A stretch of 64,000 bases of DNA from assembly GCA_009869945.1 (NCBI GenBank), contig WIXG01000003.1, positions 310,001-374,000 of the forward strand, read 5' to 3'. The notes under the pieces are model-generated. The model did no database searches, was not told where the DNA came from, and worked only from the letters and a program-made list of their open reading frames with translations. Below, piece by piece: positions 1 through 17,912 of the stretch. How positions within the stretch are numbered: the stretch's first letter is position 1; each line of letters begins with the position of its first letter. Made by a program: the position numbers and the translations under genes. This stretch comes from Mesaphorura yosii. Its lineage: Eukaryota > Arthropoda > Collembola > Poduromorpha > Tullbergiidae.

Positions 1-685
1 GTGATGCTATCCAAGAATAAATTTCCACAGATTTGTTCAGAGATAGGTTTTCGTTGGCAGCAAGCTCACAAATTCTTGATGATTCATTTCCTTCATTCTC
101 AGGTTGTTGCGCTGATTCCATTCGCAAAGCAACTTTCGATTCCCGTGGAGTATTCTCTTCCAGGTTTACTAAATCGTGCAGAAACGGATTTGTCGGGTAC
201 AAATCAGGTTCAGAATTTTGAACTCGAGCGCCGGGATCCGGTCGCTCTTGGCGTTTCTCATGAAGCGCTGTTTTGAGCAGTTTTGACGATAGCGGATTGA
301 GAACATGAGTCACCTTTCCATGGAAGGCTTCTTTGCTGAGTGTTCCTGTTTCCTCCAATATGTTGCTCAGATTTGGAAGAAGAGGTAGCGTTGACGTGGG
401 CGTTCTGCTTTCCGGCCATATTAATTTCGAGACAGGATTCTTGGACGGCTGAAGTTGCGTAGTGGAGGCGTGATCACCGCAACCACGGTTTTTGACAGTG
501 ACACCTTTTGGTTTTGGTTTCACAGGCGCCGGTGGTGCCGGAGCCGCTGGAGTGACTGTGATTCGTTTAATTGGGATTCCACCTTTAATATATGAGATAG
601 ATTCTATCTTGTTGAAGTCACTGCTACGGGTTTTGTGATTTGCGTTCGTGCATTTGTTGTGCTGATGGTGGTGGCTTGGGGCTTG
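1..685 (-). CDS. Probable partial coding exon of unknown protein, runs off the left edge
   Basis: The minus strand reads without a stop for 228 codons from just after a TGA at 688-686 to the window edge, far longer than chance would allow at this base composition. It has no upstream ATG, so it is best read as an internal exon whose acceptor lies somewhere in about 690-560. The product is Pro/Lys-rich near its start (APAPPAPVKPKPKG) and then low in hydrophobic residues, with short runs such as LPLLPNLSNILEETGTLSKE and FLHDLVNLEENTP. No domain, signal peptide or membrane segment is recognised. It may be a downstream exon of the Ig gene at 1053-1927, which is transcribed the same way, or a separate gene. 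I saw no strong splice pair joining them. Function unknown. Confidence 0.45.
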
Positions 686-1052
686 TCACTGCTTTCTTTC
701 GGTTTCTTTTATACTCCATACTTCAAACTTGACTTTTCCACGCTTGACTTTACACTGCTTTTAATAAAAGGTCAGCTTGAAATCAAGTTTAGCGTGATGG
801 AGTCAAATATGGTTCCAGCGGGCACTTCAGACAGACGCGAAGGTGGAGATTCAAGCGGGTAATTAGAGGTCAAGCAACAATGCTGACTGCAATGAAATCA
901 AGGGACCTAATTCGAATCATAGGTTTTTAATGTTAAAGCTGCTGGGAACCGGGTAATTGCATAGGCAGTTATGTAAGATTTCTTGCGATAAAATTCAATA
1001 CAAGCAAGCCAGTATATGATATATGCCACGCCACGATTTGTGCTCGCACTTC

Positions 1053-1927
1053 TCAGAAGTATCGATGAATTCTGTCCCAAATCGAGTCGAATATTTTCTT
1101 CGCCTCCTGCTTCGAGTCTTTCCATATTTTTGGCAAATCAATGCAAAATACATTCGAATTCTCGCTCGATGAGGCCGGGGTTGATACTGCCGAATCGGCC
1201 GACAGTAATGAGTTGTCATCGACGATTATTGCTTTGACCCTATTGTTGTCCCGAATCACTTCGAACTGCGGGTCAGGTCGACGCGATGAGGACGAAGGTT
1301 TCTTAGTTTCCGTTTCAACCTTGATTTCCAATGTTCCGCTCTGCAAATTAATGATGAATGTATAGATTACATCACATACGAGAAAAGCCCTATATCTGGT
1401 ATATTACCTGTGTTATTACTGGATTTGTATTCACACCACAAATATATTCACCGACGTCTTCGTGGTCAATGTCGTAAATGTAAAGTATGCTTTCCGTGAC
1501 AAGCCCTGAGCTCGGAATCACCGACAAAGAAATTTTCGGACTTTTAGATATTTTCAGTCCGTTCACGCCAAGCAAAATCTCTTTCTTGCCCTCCTGCCTC
1601 TTGAACCACATGATCTAAAAATAGAAGGGCAATGACAATGATGACACGTTTAAAGCCAGTGATGGCAGTGAATGATTGACAAATTACCCTTGCACTTCCA
1701 AGATTCTTCACAATACACGCGAAATCCGCATTTGTTCCAATGGGAGACGTGATGTTCTTCAACGGCGCCACAAATTCCGGGTGGATCTCTTTATAAGGTT
1801 CGATCTGCGTCGTGATTAATGCTGGAGCCGAATTGACATCCTGCACTACCGTGATCAAGTCGATCACAATGACGCCAAGGGCGATAATACTGATGAGATT
1901 AAAGTTAGACTGATTAGAAGACTTCAT
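1053..1927 (-). CDS. Secreted single-Ig protein, lachesin/DIP-like V-type Ig domain
   Basis: Three exons (1927-1688, 1614-1408, 1340-1053), all joined in phase 0 with GT-AG introns, give 244 residues. The ATG at 1927 begins a hydrophobic leader (ISIIALGVIVIDLITVV) that ends near SAPA and looks like a signal peptide. One Ig domain follows: first Cys in ADFACIVKN, Trp in RIMWFKRQ (made across the first splice), second Cys in DVGEYICGVNTNP. The GEYICGVNTNP.ITQ..TLEI ending resembles the first Ig domain of lachesin, DIP and neurotrimin adhesion proteins, which in the family act at cell surfaces, often in neurons. Unlike them it has only one Ig domain visible, then a Ser-rich basic linker and an amphipathic tail ending IWDRIHRYF. 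No transmembrane helix or clear GPI signal is seen. The last exon may splice on to a further exon, so the C-terminus is uncertain. Confidence 0.65.
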
Positions 1928-3765
1928 TTTGTACTGATTGCTGGCTACACTAAACACCGCAAAGACAGTTCAGCTCTTTTGACTTGTGATTGGCTCGGAT
2001 GAGATAACACGAATGAATCACAATCACTTGAGCGTATCCTATTTTCCTGCAACTGCAAACTGCAACACTTGTGCATGTGTCCTGTTCCGATAAGAAATGA
2101 ACATTCTTCAGAGTTCAGATCACGCTGAAATTCTTGAGGAGTTTTCTTAGTTGTCCTTGTGTCTTATGCTTCTGCTGCATGTGGACAGGGCGCAAGACGA
2201 AGCAGAACGTAGACGGAGACTACAAGACTGGGAGCCAGGCTGCCGCTTCGCTGCTGACAAATTGCTATCAAAGATCAATTTGTAGGATTAAAAGATTTAG
2301 GCATGTCTAGAGTGTAGGTGCACCGTGCCAGTCAGTCAGTTGACAAATCGCAGTCACAGCCACGATGAAGATGGTCCGTCTAATCTTACTCCACGAATCC
2401 GTGTTATGTTGCTGATATAGTGTCACTACTATTTTTATAAATTACAAACACAAACGGAATGAAGATACAAAGGTCAATCGAGGCACATAATACAGAGCAC
2501 CACGGATCGAGGTGCCACGCCGCCGCCGTGCTCATGCAATTCTGACACTTCAGCTTATGTAATCCTGTTCAGTGATCACACAATCCTGGAGTAATAGCTA
2601 AATTTAGAACCCACTGTACAAGAGAAGATAAATTACGCTGTACTGGCTGTAGACATTGTTACAGGCGTCCGTCGTCCTAACTTCCCACATAATAAATACT
2701 TTAAATACCAGCAATGTCACATTGGAATGTTGTCAAGAGATGAGTTACAAATTGCCATTGCACATGACGCTGACGCCTGATTACTTACGCTTGTTATTGC
2801 TGTAACCGTAATAGACAGGCAAATACACTGGGAGCTTTGGCTTTTTGAGTGTCTTCTTAATGAGTATTAATTATTTCCTTATTTATTGTTCAACGTCCAG
2901 TCCAAAGTTAATTGACTTGTCCGGTATTCCAATGTGCGTCTGTCAACATCATTGAATGAGTCATGCATTGACAGGATGATTATTCCTTCCACGAGCAGCT
3001 TCTACGAGAGTGCTTCCACGGCCACGAGAGAGTTTCTCGTGTACATATTCAGTTCGGATCTCAAGTCATCATGTATTCCAGATCGTTTGAGTTTATCGAC
3101 ACTTGACAACCTTTATTTTTCGCCTTGCTTTGCTGTACATGGACACATTATAATCTCTGATGGTGAATGCTTTGGAACAGTTTGTTAATAAGAGCAACCC
3201 ACCTTCCTACCAGCGTGCCAATGTCGAGGCATGACGGTTCTACAGCAACTTTAACTATTCTTTTCGCTGCGTACTTGAGTAAGAAAGTCATGTAGTTCGT
3301 GGCGTCGGTGACTTGCTCATGAATATCATTCACCCTTATACGGTTGAGACGTTCGGATGTCTGCTACAGCAGGTTAGCAGCTTCATGTCCTAGGCGCGCG
3401 TGGTAGACCGCTAAATTGCCAGGTCCACGCCAAAATCATACGCAATTGACAAGCCTTTCGTTGCCATGCGACATAAGGTGTGTTAGCCAACTATCACATA
3501 GAATAACTTCTCGGACATAAATGCATCCAATAACTGCTCAGACTGCTGAGGCATTTTCCCTTGAAATTCAAATGATTTGTTGGCGTCCGGTCCACCCTTC
3601 CTCCTCAAATTCCAAAGATTGACAAAAATTCCTAATATATAGCTAACAAATTGACTGCCACCTCTCCTCGCCAAATTATGCATGCAGGATCTTGAGGACA
3701 CACCTGACGGATCCACGCACTCCAAGCTCCCCAGACTCTAAAAGTAATCTGCCCCAAGTCCAATA
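1928..3765. promoter_or_regulatory. Divergent intergenic region between the Ig gene and the KIF6-like gene
   Basis: About 1.8 kb separates two genes transcribed away from each other, so it should hold both promoters and 5' untranslated sequence. I see no frame with good codon use, no splice-bounded exon and no recognisable repeat. Short open frames near 2934-3188 (+), 3148-3333 (-) and 3483-3725 (-) show no domain and are probably chance. A CAGTCAGTCAGT run near 2330 resembles arthropod initiator elements but cannot be assigned. Confidence 0.4.
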
Positions 3766-6700
3766 ATGGCTTCTACTCAGAGCTCGATCAAAATTTTTTC
3801 ACGAATTAAGCCGAACCAAGGAAAAACGACGGCGGTAGGCTCCATTCTCCCATGATACAGGATTTTAACGTTTGGCATTTGTATTGAGACTTCTTTGCAT
3901 TCTAGGCTTACGAAATTAACACTTCGACCAAGAATGAAGATATTCTGACTGTCACAGCCCCACGACTTTCAGAGGAACAACGTTACGTCAATAACAAGCC
4001 TGAGGTTTATAATTTCAGGTGCAGAAACGGTCATTACAATAATACCGAAAAAATATTATAATTTTGATTCTAGAAGCCTCTTTCATGCAAAATACAGATA
4101 TGCTCGGGTCTTCGACCCGACCACAAAGCAGGAACTAGTCTTCGAAGAAGTTGCGCGTCCGGTCATTGAAAGGTAAGACGAGAACACTTCTTAACAATAA
4201 ATTGACTTTAGACAGACATTAATTAAGATCGGATCCATTAACAGTGGCCTTTTGGGATACAATGGGACAATTTTCGCATACGGCCAAGTGAGTTCCGGGT
4301 TCCGTTGCATTCAAGGTTGGGCAGGCGCACTGAATGAATCGTATCGCATTGTTGCTTGTTCATGTTCTTTTAGACTGGCAGCGGCAAAACATTTACGATG
4401 ACAGGCTCAAACGGTCATTATGATCAAAGAGGTCTGACGCCGCGAGCGCTAGAGTACATTTTCTCCAAGTTCGAGGAGAATCGTGACGTTACGAGAATTA
4501 ACTCCGTCGCGGTGTCGTACTTGGAGATTTATAACGACACAGGATACGACCTTCTCCACATGTCTGATTTTAATGGGCGAAACATCGATGACTCGTATGC
4601 AACCGTCATTCCGTCATTACAGTGGTTGCTGCCCCGGAACGCGAAAAGATGCGATGCAATCTATTTTCAGGAAAGTTTCCATCCTCGAAGACGGTAATTC
4701 CCACATTCACTTCAGGAATTTAAGCGTGCATCCGATTCAAACACTGGCTGAAGCGTTCCAGTTGTTGATGGTCGGGGACCGAAACAGGTAACGTTTGTTT
4801 AGTTTGTAACTCCAACTAAACTGCGGCTTACACAGAAGATCACAATTATGAATTAAATTCTTTAGAACAATTGCCGAAACTCCTCTAAATGATGCGTCAA
4901 GCCGTTCACACTGCATTTTCACAATTCACCTGAACGTGCGTGATGCAGACTCTGCGCTTGTTAAGAGGTCCAAGATTAATTTGGTAGACTTGGCAGGGTA
5001 AGTTAAATTCGTAATCACCGTCACGATTTCGGCTGAATTGAACCATTTTGCATATCTACTCAAGATCCGAGCGAATAGCAAACAGTTGCGTGACTGGCCA
5101 CTTACTTGTTGAAGCTCGGCATATCAATCTGGCACTGCACTACCTCGAACAAGTCATCGTGGCGTTGTCAGAGAGGAATCGCGAGCACATTCCGTACCGC
5201 AATTCGATGATGACGCAACTTTTGCGGGACAGGTACCGACTGATACATTGGTCAAATTCGGGAGTCGGTGTTTATGTCGCGTGAGTTTTTTCTATTATAT
5301 GTCGATGTTCAGCTTAGGTGGAAATTGTCTCACTGCAATGATTGCCACCTTATCAATGGAGCGGAGAAATCTTCAGGAGACTCTGTCAACGAATCGTTTT
5401 GCACAACGCGTTGCTCTCGTTACGAATGCTCCTGTGCCAAATGAAGAGGTCGATCCTACGCTCGTTATCTCACATCTCAAATCAGAAATCAGACGTCTGA
5501 AAGAAACGATCGCATCGTCTTCGATTAAAATTGTGAGTGTAATCCATTGTTATTGTTAGCATGTTACATTCAAAGCACTTGGCAATTGTTCCTACGCAGC
5601 TGAGCGAAACCGAACGCTTACAGCCACTTTCCTCGGAAGAACGACATGCTTGTGAGACACTTGTTGAAGAGTTCCTTCTTGATCACGACCCCAACGGAAT
5701 TCTTCCAATCCGGCCAGACATGAGACTCATTCAGGAATGTTTCCGCCTTCTCAAGTCACAAGTTGGGAAACGGAAAAATTCGCAAATGGCCAAGATTTAC
5801 GGGAATACCAAATCAATCGACGAAAGCGCCATGGCACAGCTGGTAGCAAGACGAGAAGCAGAAATCAGTAAGCCCAGACTTTGCTTGGAATTTGACGTGT
5901 ACGTACAATTGAACGGATTTTACTGACTATCGCATATCGCAATCAAATTGCAGAGGTTTTGGTGACCATGCTGAGGAAAGAAAAGGCGAAGAAATACCCG
6001 TCCACAAATTCCGAGGATTTGTTGGCATTAGCATTAAATCACGAGAGATGTGAAATGAGACCAAGTCCTTCAATGTCGTCGCCTTGTGAATTCAGTGATG
6101 ATCCAGATCTCTCGCTACAAGAAAATGACTTTGAGGAAGTCAAACCCGTGCACATGATTGCTTCTTCGTCCAAGCCCAAAGGTGTGGCTGTGGTCGCTGG
6201 CAATGGCAATAGCAGCGACGCTGCAGCGGTCGGCCCGAGCCCTGAACTTTCAGAAACCGCTGACACCAGCCAGCGCCAGCATGTGGCTTTGTCACCAAGA
6301 ATCAGTGTTCGTTCAATAAAAGAGGAGTCATTGCCAAATAATCTCACCGGACTGAAGAAGAGAGCAATGACTGCGTTTTTAGCTTCTTACGCTGGAACGC
6401 CAGCACTGGACAAAATTCGTGCGAACCTCCTGAAGAAGAAGGAAGAAGTCGTTTCACTGGAAGCCATAATTGAATCCCAGCGAAATAACATGGGTAAAGA
6501 TTTACATCTGCATTACGAATCACGCGTCTTGCGAATTCTCGTAAATCAATTTAATTTCCATTTCTGTGGCAGTTGCATTGAGACAAATCATGACCACTGC
6601 GAGCAATCCAGAGTCAAAGTTCGAAGCTTACCAGTCGCAGCAGCGAACAAGTGACATGCAAAAGGACAGACTGCGAATAATGAAGGAGCAAGTTGCCGAC

Positions 6701-8036
6701 TTGGAAACTGGGCTCAAGGCGCAGTTTCGTCACTTGCTTGACGAGTTTGAAGCGTGGTGGCGAAAGAATGAGGAGACGTACACGGACGTGGACGTGAATG
6801 GTTAGAATCTATTTTGATGATTAAAATTTGGCTGGGGCTTAAACTGCCTTTGTCAGTGATGGAAACTCTGATGGAAATTTTCAGATGTCGACTCGAACCT
6901 GAACCTGACGCCGATGGGCATGGATGAACCTGTACCCGTGACAGCTTTACCCTTGAGGAATATTGGAGAAGAGGTAAGTATGTTTTATCATTTTGCTATT
7001 TTGCGCGTAAATAGTGATCATATTCAATTATCGCTTGCGTTAGTGAAGGCAAATGTCGCAGAGGAGGCAAATACTCTAATTTATTAATTTGGCGAAACGA
7101 TAAATAAGCTGTAGAAACGAAACGAAACCGACCGCGTTTCATCTTAACTTGCAGATAATGCGAAGCCTCTTTCAACAAGCTTTCCATGAATTGGAATCAT
7201 TTGTCTCCACTTGCAGACATGCATCAATTTAAACACTTTCAAAATTTTAACTTGTATTTGCCATAAATTCAAAATTTCGGTAATAATAAATTAGACTTGC
7301 TTCCAAGTTATAAAACCCTTAATATTTTCTGCAAGCATAATTTTTAACAATTTTTGACTAGTTGCAAGTGGGGACAAAGAAACCGATTTTCTCATCGCCA
7401 GCGCCTGCACACGTACTCCGTCTCCTGTCTTCAAGAGTCAGCTCCAGTAAACGTCCTCTGACACCGTTGAATGTTAAAAAAAGGAATTCGATTAGGATAG
7501 GCAAGGAACAAGGACAGGCTTGTGTGTCCAGAAACAGGATGAGCAGTTCAGGGGCGTCTTCGACCGGCACATTTCGGACCACTTCTACCAATAAAAACGT
7601 GAGAAGCCCAAACAGAGCAGTGGCACCTCACCATACGGAAACGAATTTCAAGAAGTTGAACCTATCTAGGAATTTCTATCAAGGGCGCGGTTACGAGCAG
7701 GCTAAACGAGCACGTAAGAAAGGCCCACACCTTTCAATGATTTCTATTAAGCACCTGACCATTCAATTCTACTTTTCAGTTCAGGGTTTCTATTGCATTC
7801 CTGGTGAGATGAGGCCGGAATCAAAGGTTGCTCCCACCACACCATCAAATTCTCGAGCTACCACAGGAGTGCAGCTTCAGCACGATTTCATGCCAATTAA
7901 CGAAGACAAGTTTGGATGGAAAGACCTGCCACTCACTGGACACGCCGAAACCGACAAGGAAATTGTGAATCTTTTCAGATCAAGGAGGCAGTTCATAAAT
8001 ACTCAGAATCAGACAAAATTAGAAAAGAAAAGATGA
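3766..8036 (+). CDS. KIF6: Kinesin-like protein, KIF6 type
   Basis: Fifteen exons give 963 residues: 3766-3834, 3906-4018, 4098-4172, 4245-4287, 4374-4594, 4671-4787, 4866-4997, 5065-5232, 5313-5532, 5600-5867, 5954-6493, 6573-6800, 6885-6973, 7362-7713, 7780-8036. The N-terminal motor fills roughly residues 1-345 and shows all kinesin signatures: the P-loop GQTGSGKT, VSYLEIYN, switch I NDASSRSH, switch II LVDLAGSE, and HIPYRNSMMTQLLRD. SGLLGYNGTIFAYGQ and LALHYLEQVIVALSERNR match the KIF6 branch more closely than other kinesins as I recall them. A coiled-coil follows (LKSEIRRLKETI; KEEVVSLEAIIES), then low-complexity basic sequence. The C-terminus (WKDLPLTGHAETDKEIVNLF) recalls the tail of KIF6/KIF9 relatives. 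The family is a microtubule plus-end motor linked to cilia. The 3' end is convergent with PRPF40 273 bp away. Confidence 0.93.
6974..7361 (+). other. Longest KIF6 intron
   Basis: This 388-bp intron between exons 13 and 14 is AT-rich with a GTAAGTA donor and an AATTTTTGACTAG acceptor. I see no conserved frame, repeat or RNA gene inside it. Confidence 0.7.
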
Positions 8037-8128
8037 AAATACGGACACCAGCGATCCGTATTCCAATTGCATGAGTCTTGAAATGATGTTGGGCTTACTT
8101 TGAGCAAGAATAATGATTTTTGTAAAGG

Positions 8129-8134
8129 TTTATT
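8129..8134 (-). terminator. Possible poly(A) signal for PRPF40
   Basis: TTTATT on the plus strand is AATAAA on the minus strand, about 175 bp downstream of the PRPF40 stop codon. It lies in the short gap between the two convergent genes. Confidence 0.45.
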
Positions 8135-8308
8135 TTGCACGGTACTCTGGCCTGGGCAATTAATTTGAGGAGATAAAGATACAGAAAATCTAACTTTGTA
8201 TACTATATAAAATCTAAGACAGTTTACGTAACAAATAGTGTAAGTACAAAATTATAATCTAAAAAAGGACGAGCACATCGCAAACATCTACTGAGGTCAA
8301 CAGCAGAA

Positions 8309-11543
<3,235 letters not shown>

Positions 11544-11564
11544 TAAATTCAATGATGGCTCGCT

Positions 11565-12203
11565 GGAAAAGTTACAAGTTAAAAGAGAACATTATATGAC
11601 AAATGACAAGTCTTGGATTGTTGTGAGTTAATCAGTGCCTTAAAACGTTCCTGTAGCCTGTGCCGTGGCTTGCGCCAAGCAAGTATCCCAGCGAGTCCTG
11701 ATGCCTGGTTTTGGTTTCTGCTTTCTAAGCAATTAATTGAGCCCTGGCCCCGGTCCCACCTGCCGAATGATGAACTGCAGTTTTATCTGACGTTAAAGAC
11801 TTGAATTACAAAATAATTCTACCGGGATGCAAGATGCAAGCAATATTATGAAATAAGCGTACTTTTCAAACCATAAAATGCCGCTATTCACATTTTTGGA
11901 TTGGCGAAGAGCAGTCGCAGTCGCATGACTACCCACTCCTGCTACGCTCGCCAATTGGTAATGCATTTGGCTAGGCACTTGGCACTGCAATGCACTGCCA
12001 CTGCCACTGCACACATTCTTCGATTCCACGGGCATGTGACTGTTACATGGACACGGCAAAGTAGAGTAGAGTACTAGTTATGCGGCTGCTGCTGGCTAGG
12101 CTAGGAGAGACCGAACCACGTCCGCCATCATTACCACACTCATTTGGAACTCCTGGCAAATTAAAAGATCGGGAAATCTAGTTAACGTAGCTAATCATAA
12201 ATT
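11565..12203. promoter_or_regulatory. Probable shared promoter region between PRPF40 (-) and ATP synthase beta (+)
   Basis: The two genes diverge with about 640 bp between recognised coding exons. Part of this is probably the first intron and 5' leader of PRPF40. On the minus strand near 12150 a short frame begins MSVVMMADVVR and stops after 15 codons; it could be a PRPF40 first exon, but the following donor is weak. The stretch 11930-12060 is rich in short GCA/TGC repeats. No RNA gene or mobile element is seen. Confidence 0.45.
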
Positions 12204-15363
<3,160 letters not shown>

Positions 15364-15575
15364 GAGCTGGGAGCCAGAAACATGCTGCCATTTAAATCTA
15401 ATTCAGAGTAGTTGAACTGCGAGTTAACTTAGTCCTTAGTTATATTGTTATTATTGTTTACCTAGGGTAGCAATAATGAAACCATGAAACATATTCGGTA
15501 TCACTATTATGCAATTCTGTAAAAAGTCATTTAAAACTAAATAGACAAGACGAAGTAATATGAAAGGTGGTCATG

Positions 15576-15581
15576 AATAAA
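15576..15581 (+). terminator. Poly(A) signal AATAAA for ATP synthase beta
   Basis: The hexamer lies 213 bp after the stop codon. It is only 16 bp from the stop codon of the convergent small gene at 15597-16023, so the two transcripts very probably overlap at their 3' ends. Confidence 0.6.
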
Positions 15582-15596
15582 AATGTAAATGCTATG

Positions 15597-16023
15597 CTAC
15601 TGTCTCAGGTTAGCCGCTGACAAAATGGTCCACAATTTTAATCGGCGCATCGGCGTGTAGTTTTTCTCAGGAAACTTAATTGTCTTGAATTGCAAGTTGC
15701 ATTCATCTTTTGAGCTGTTGAGTTCAGTGAGATTCGAAATGTGCACAGGTTTGCTGGTTGGCTGAACCGTCAGAAAGAGAAAGGAGGAAAGTTTAGAATC
15801 TCGTGTCATTCATTTCTGAGCATACGAACAGGACAGACAAAATGTAGGAGCAAAGTAAACATTCGATTCCATATTGCAATATTTTTTGCAAAGCAATCGA
15901 AAATTCTGTCACTGATTTAGCCCTGGCTTCACCTATTTTTCGGCCATTGATATTTGGCCGTAATTTCCACTCTTCAGTATAACGTTTGGTTTCTGGTCCA
16001 GTTGTACTGCGCACTGCACACAT
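15597..16023 (-). CDS. Unknown small protein with a central hydrophobic stretch
   Basis: Two exons (16023-15826 and 15761-15597) joined in phase 0 give 120 residues. The intron is GT-AG with a strong pyrimidine tract (CTTTCCTCCTTTCTCTTTCTG) and a GTATGC donor. The product starts MCAVRSTTGPETKRYTEEWK, has a hydrophobic stretch LLCSYILSVLF near residues 56-66, then a charged C-terminal half ending LWTILSAANLRQ. I do not recognise the family. The stretch is rather short for a membrane helix and partly depends on the chosen donor. It is convergent with ATP synthase beta and divergent from EAF. A real gene is likely but not certain. Confidence 0.5.
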
Positions 16024-16459
16024 TTTCACTTAACTTGGAGGAACGTACTGGAATATGGCGTAATCTGGTAGATGATAAGTATTTTTAGCTTATCTTATCG
16101 TGATACCTGTCATTTCATATCCATGTGCATATGGCAGTTCAGTTGATTTGTGAGGATATTAGTTTCAGTTGCACAACCGAACTCAAATTCAAGGAACAAG
16201 CAGAATAATTAATCAACCTAATTGTTTACGACTCTAATTGCAGGTGCTTCGTGTTGATAGAAACCCTGCAACCCCGGCGAGCTATTGATTAGGCAGAAAG
16301 AAGTCTGAGACTGGAAATCAAACTAGAATTCGGCATGCCAAGGCGAAAGCAGGCTCCTTGACATATGCTCTCGGCATGAAAATTGACCTGTTCTTCCGAA
16401 ATCGACCAACTGACAATTGAAAACGTGCTGCTAGCTTCGGTGCTGAACTTCTAGCTAAG
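16024..16459. promoter_or_regulatory. Divergent promoter region between the small gene and EAF
   Basis: A 436-bp gap separates two divergent starts. It should contain both promoters and the EAF 5' leader. Nothing else is recognisable in it. Confidence 0.4.
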
Positions 16460-17912
16460 ATGAATCCTTCGGCTTCTGCTGCAGCAACTGGTGGAATTGA
16501 GAAGCTGGGACTAGGCAGCGAAGTTAGAGAGTTAAAATTTGGTTCAAGTTTTACAAATGGGAATCGAGGCGGATCGTTCCATACCATTCGGTAAACATTC
16601 AATTGAAGTTACATGCCTAGATGTCCCATTCTCATTAATCCTGACGTGGTGATATTTGCAGGTATGATTTCAAACCAGCAAGTGTTGATACAACGAAACA
16701 GGCATCTCTAGAGGTTGGATCCAACAACCAAGTCACCATTTCTGTACCGAATTCAGACGGTAATGGCGTCAGTGTGTTCAAAGGGCCAAGAAAGTCATAC
16801 ACCAAAGAATGTGTTTTGATTATCGACAACGAGACTGGCGAAGTGAAATTAGAGAAATTGACTCACAACATTCAAGTTAAAAAAACACGGTACAAGTTTA
16901 ATATCACAGTACAGTCATTTGTGTCATTATTGACCAATATTTACAATTTTGCATAATTTGTAGACAAGAGAAACCGGAGCGACATGTCCCAACAACTTCA
17001 AAATCGGTGAGCCAACCTCAGTCAGCAACTGCATCGAAAGACCAAGACAAGAAGAAGCCACAACCAAGCCTTTCAATCCAGTCTTCCTCGTCACCTTCGA
17101 ATTCGTTTGGCCCTTCGAAATCTGAATCTTCTCAATCGCATAGTAGGCAGTCCAAGAGCGAGAAAGAAAGTCGAAAGAGTGAACACTCAAAATCTTCATC
17201 GTTATTGGCACCGCCAAGCACAAGTCCGTCCATGAGCCAGCATGGCCGCAGACCAAATTCTCCACTCCTGGCAGTTCCATCAAAATATTCTCCTCGTGGT
17301 CCTTCACCGCATCACACGTCTGGCTCAGGATTTTCTCCCAACAACAATCTTGATTACAACACGCCGTCCCCTCGTGACGGGTATTCAAGTAAATCAGGCC
17401 ACAGCAGCAATCAGCACCAACAGTCGACTTCCATGTCAATGCCATCGTTAAGTCCTCAGAATTACAATTTGGATCGGGCGCCTCACTTGCGCAGTCCAAA
17501 TCCAACAACGACTTCATTCGTCGGAAAACCTGTAAAGGAAGAGCCAAGTGCAACCAAGCCGATGGAGACGGAATCAAATTCCACGGAAAGACTGTCGGAA
17601 GACTCGTCTAGCAGCTCTAGCAGCAGTTCGAGCAGTTCTTCATCTTCCAGTTCCGAGGACGAAGACATGGAAGAAGTTGTTGACTCGACTCCCATTCCAG
17701 GCACTGTATTCAGGCAACCACAGCAGCCTCCGTACAACGCATCCCCGTCGGCACCGGGACCTGCGTCTACGCAAAACCGCCCATTTCAGCCTCAACAGCA
17801 GCAGCTGCAGAATCCACGCTCTTCCGGCTCCAGCAGTTCCTCCAAACCAATGCCTTCGCATTTACTTAGCGAAGACTTGCAACTCTCTGAAACTGGGTCC
17901 GACTCGGATTGA
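16460..17912 (+). CDS. EAF: ELL-associated factor (EAF)
   Basis: Three exons (16460-16590, 16662-16889, 16964-17912) give 435 residues. EAF proteins bind ELL and stimulate RNA polymerase II elongation within the super or little elongation complexes. The conserved N-terminal domain occupies about residues 20-125: EVRELKFGSSFTNGNRGG, SFHTIRYDFKPASVDT, VFKGPRKSYTKECVLI and LEKLTHNIQVKKTR match the family throughout. The C-terminal two thirds are low-complexity Ser/Pro/Gln-rich sequence including an uninterrupted Ser run near residue 325 followed by EDEDMEE, and the gene ends LSETGSDSD. Ser/acidic C-termini are the transactivation region in vertebrate EAFs. The large last exon without introns is consistent with disordered sequence. 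Confidence 0.93.

Noticed and set aside
2934-3725. Three small open frames upstream of KIF6 as a possible gene or transposon remnant
   Set aside because: No recognisable motif, opposite strands overlapping, and no repeat ends.
16927-17861. Long minus-strand frames opposite EAF
   Set aside because: They are the antisense shadow of the Ser/Pro/Gln-rich EAF exon.
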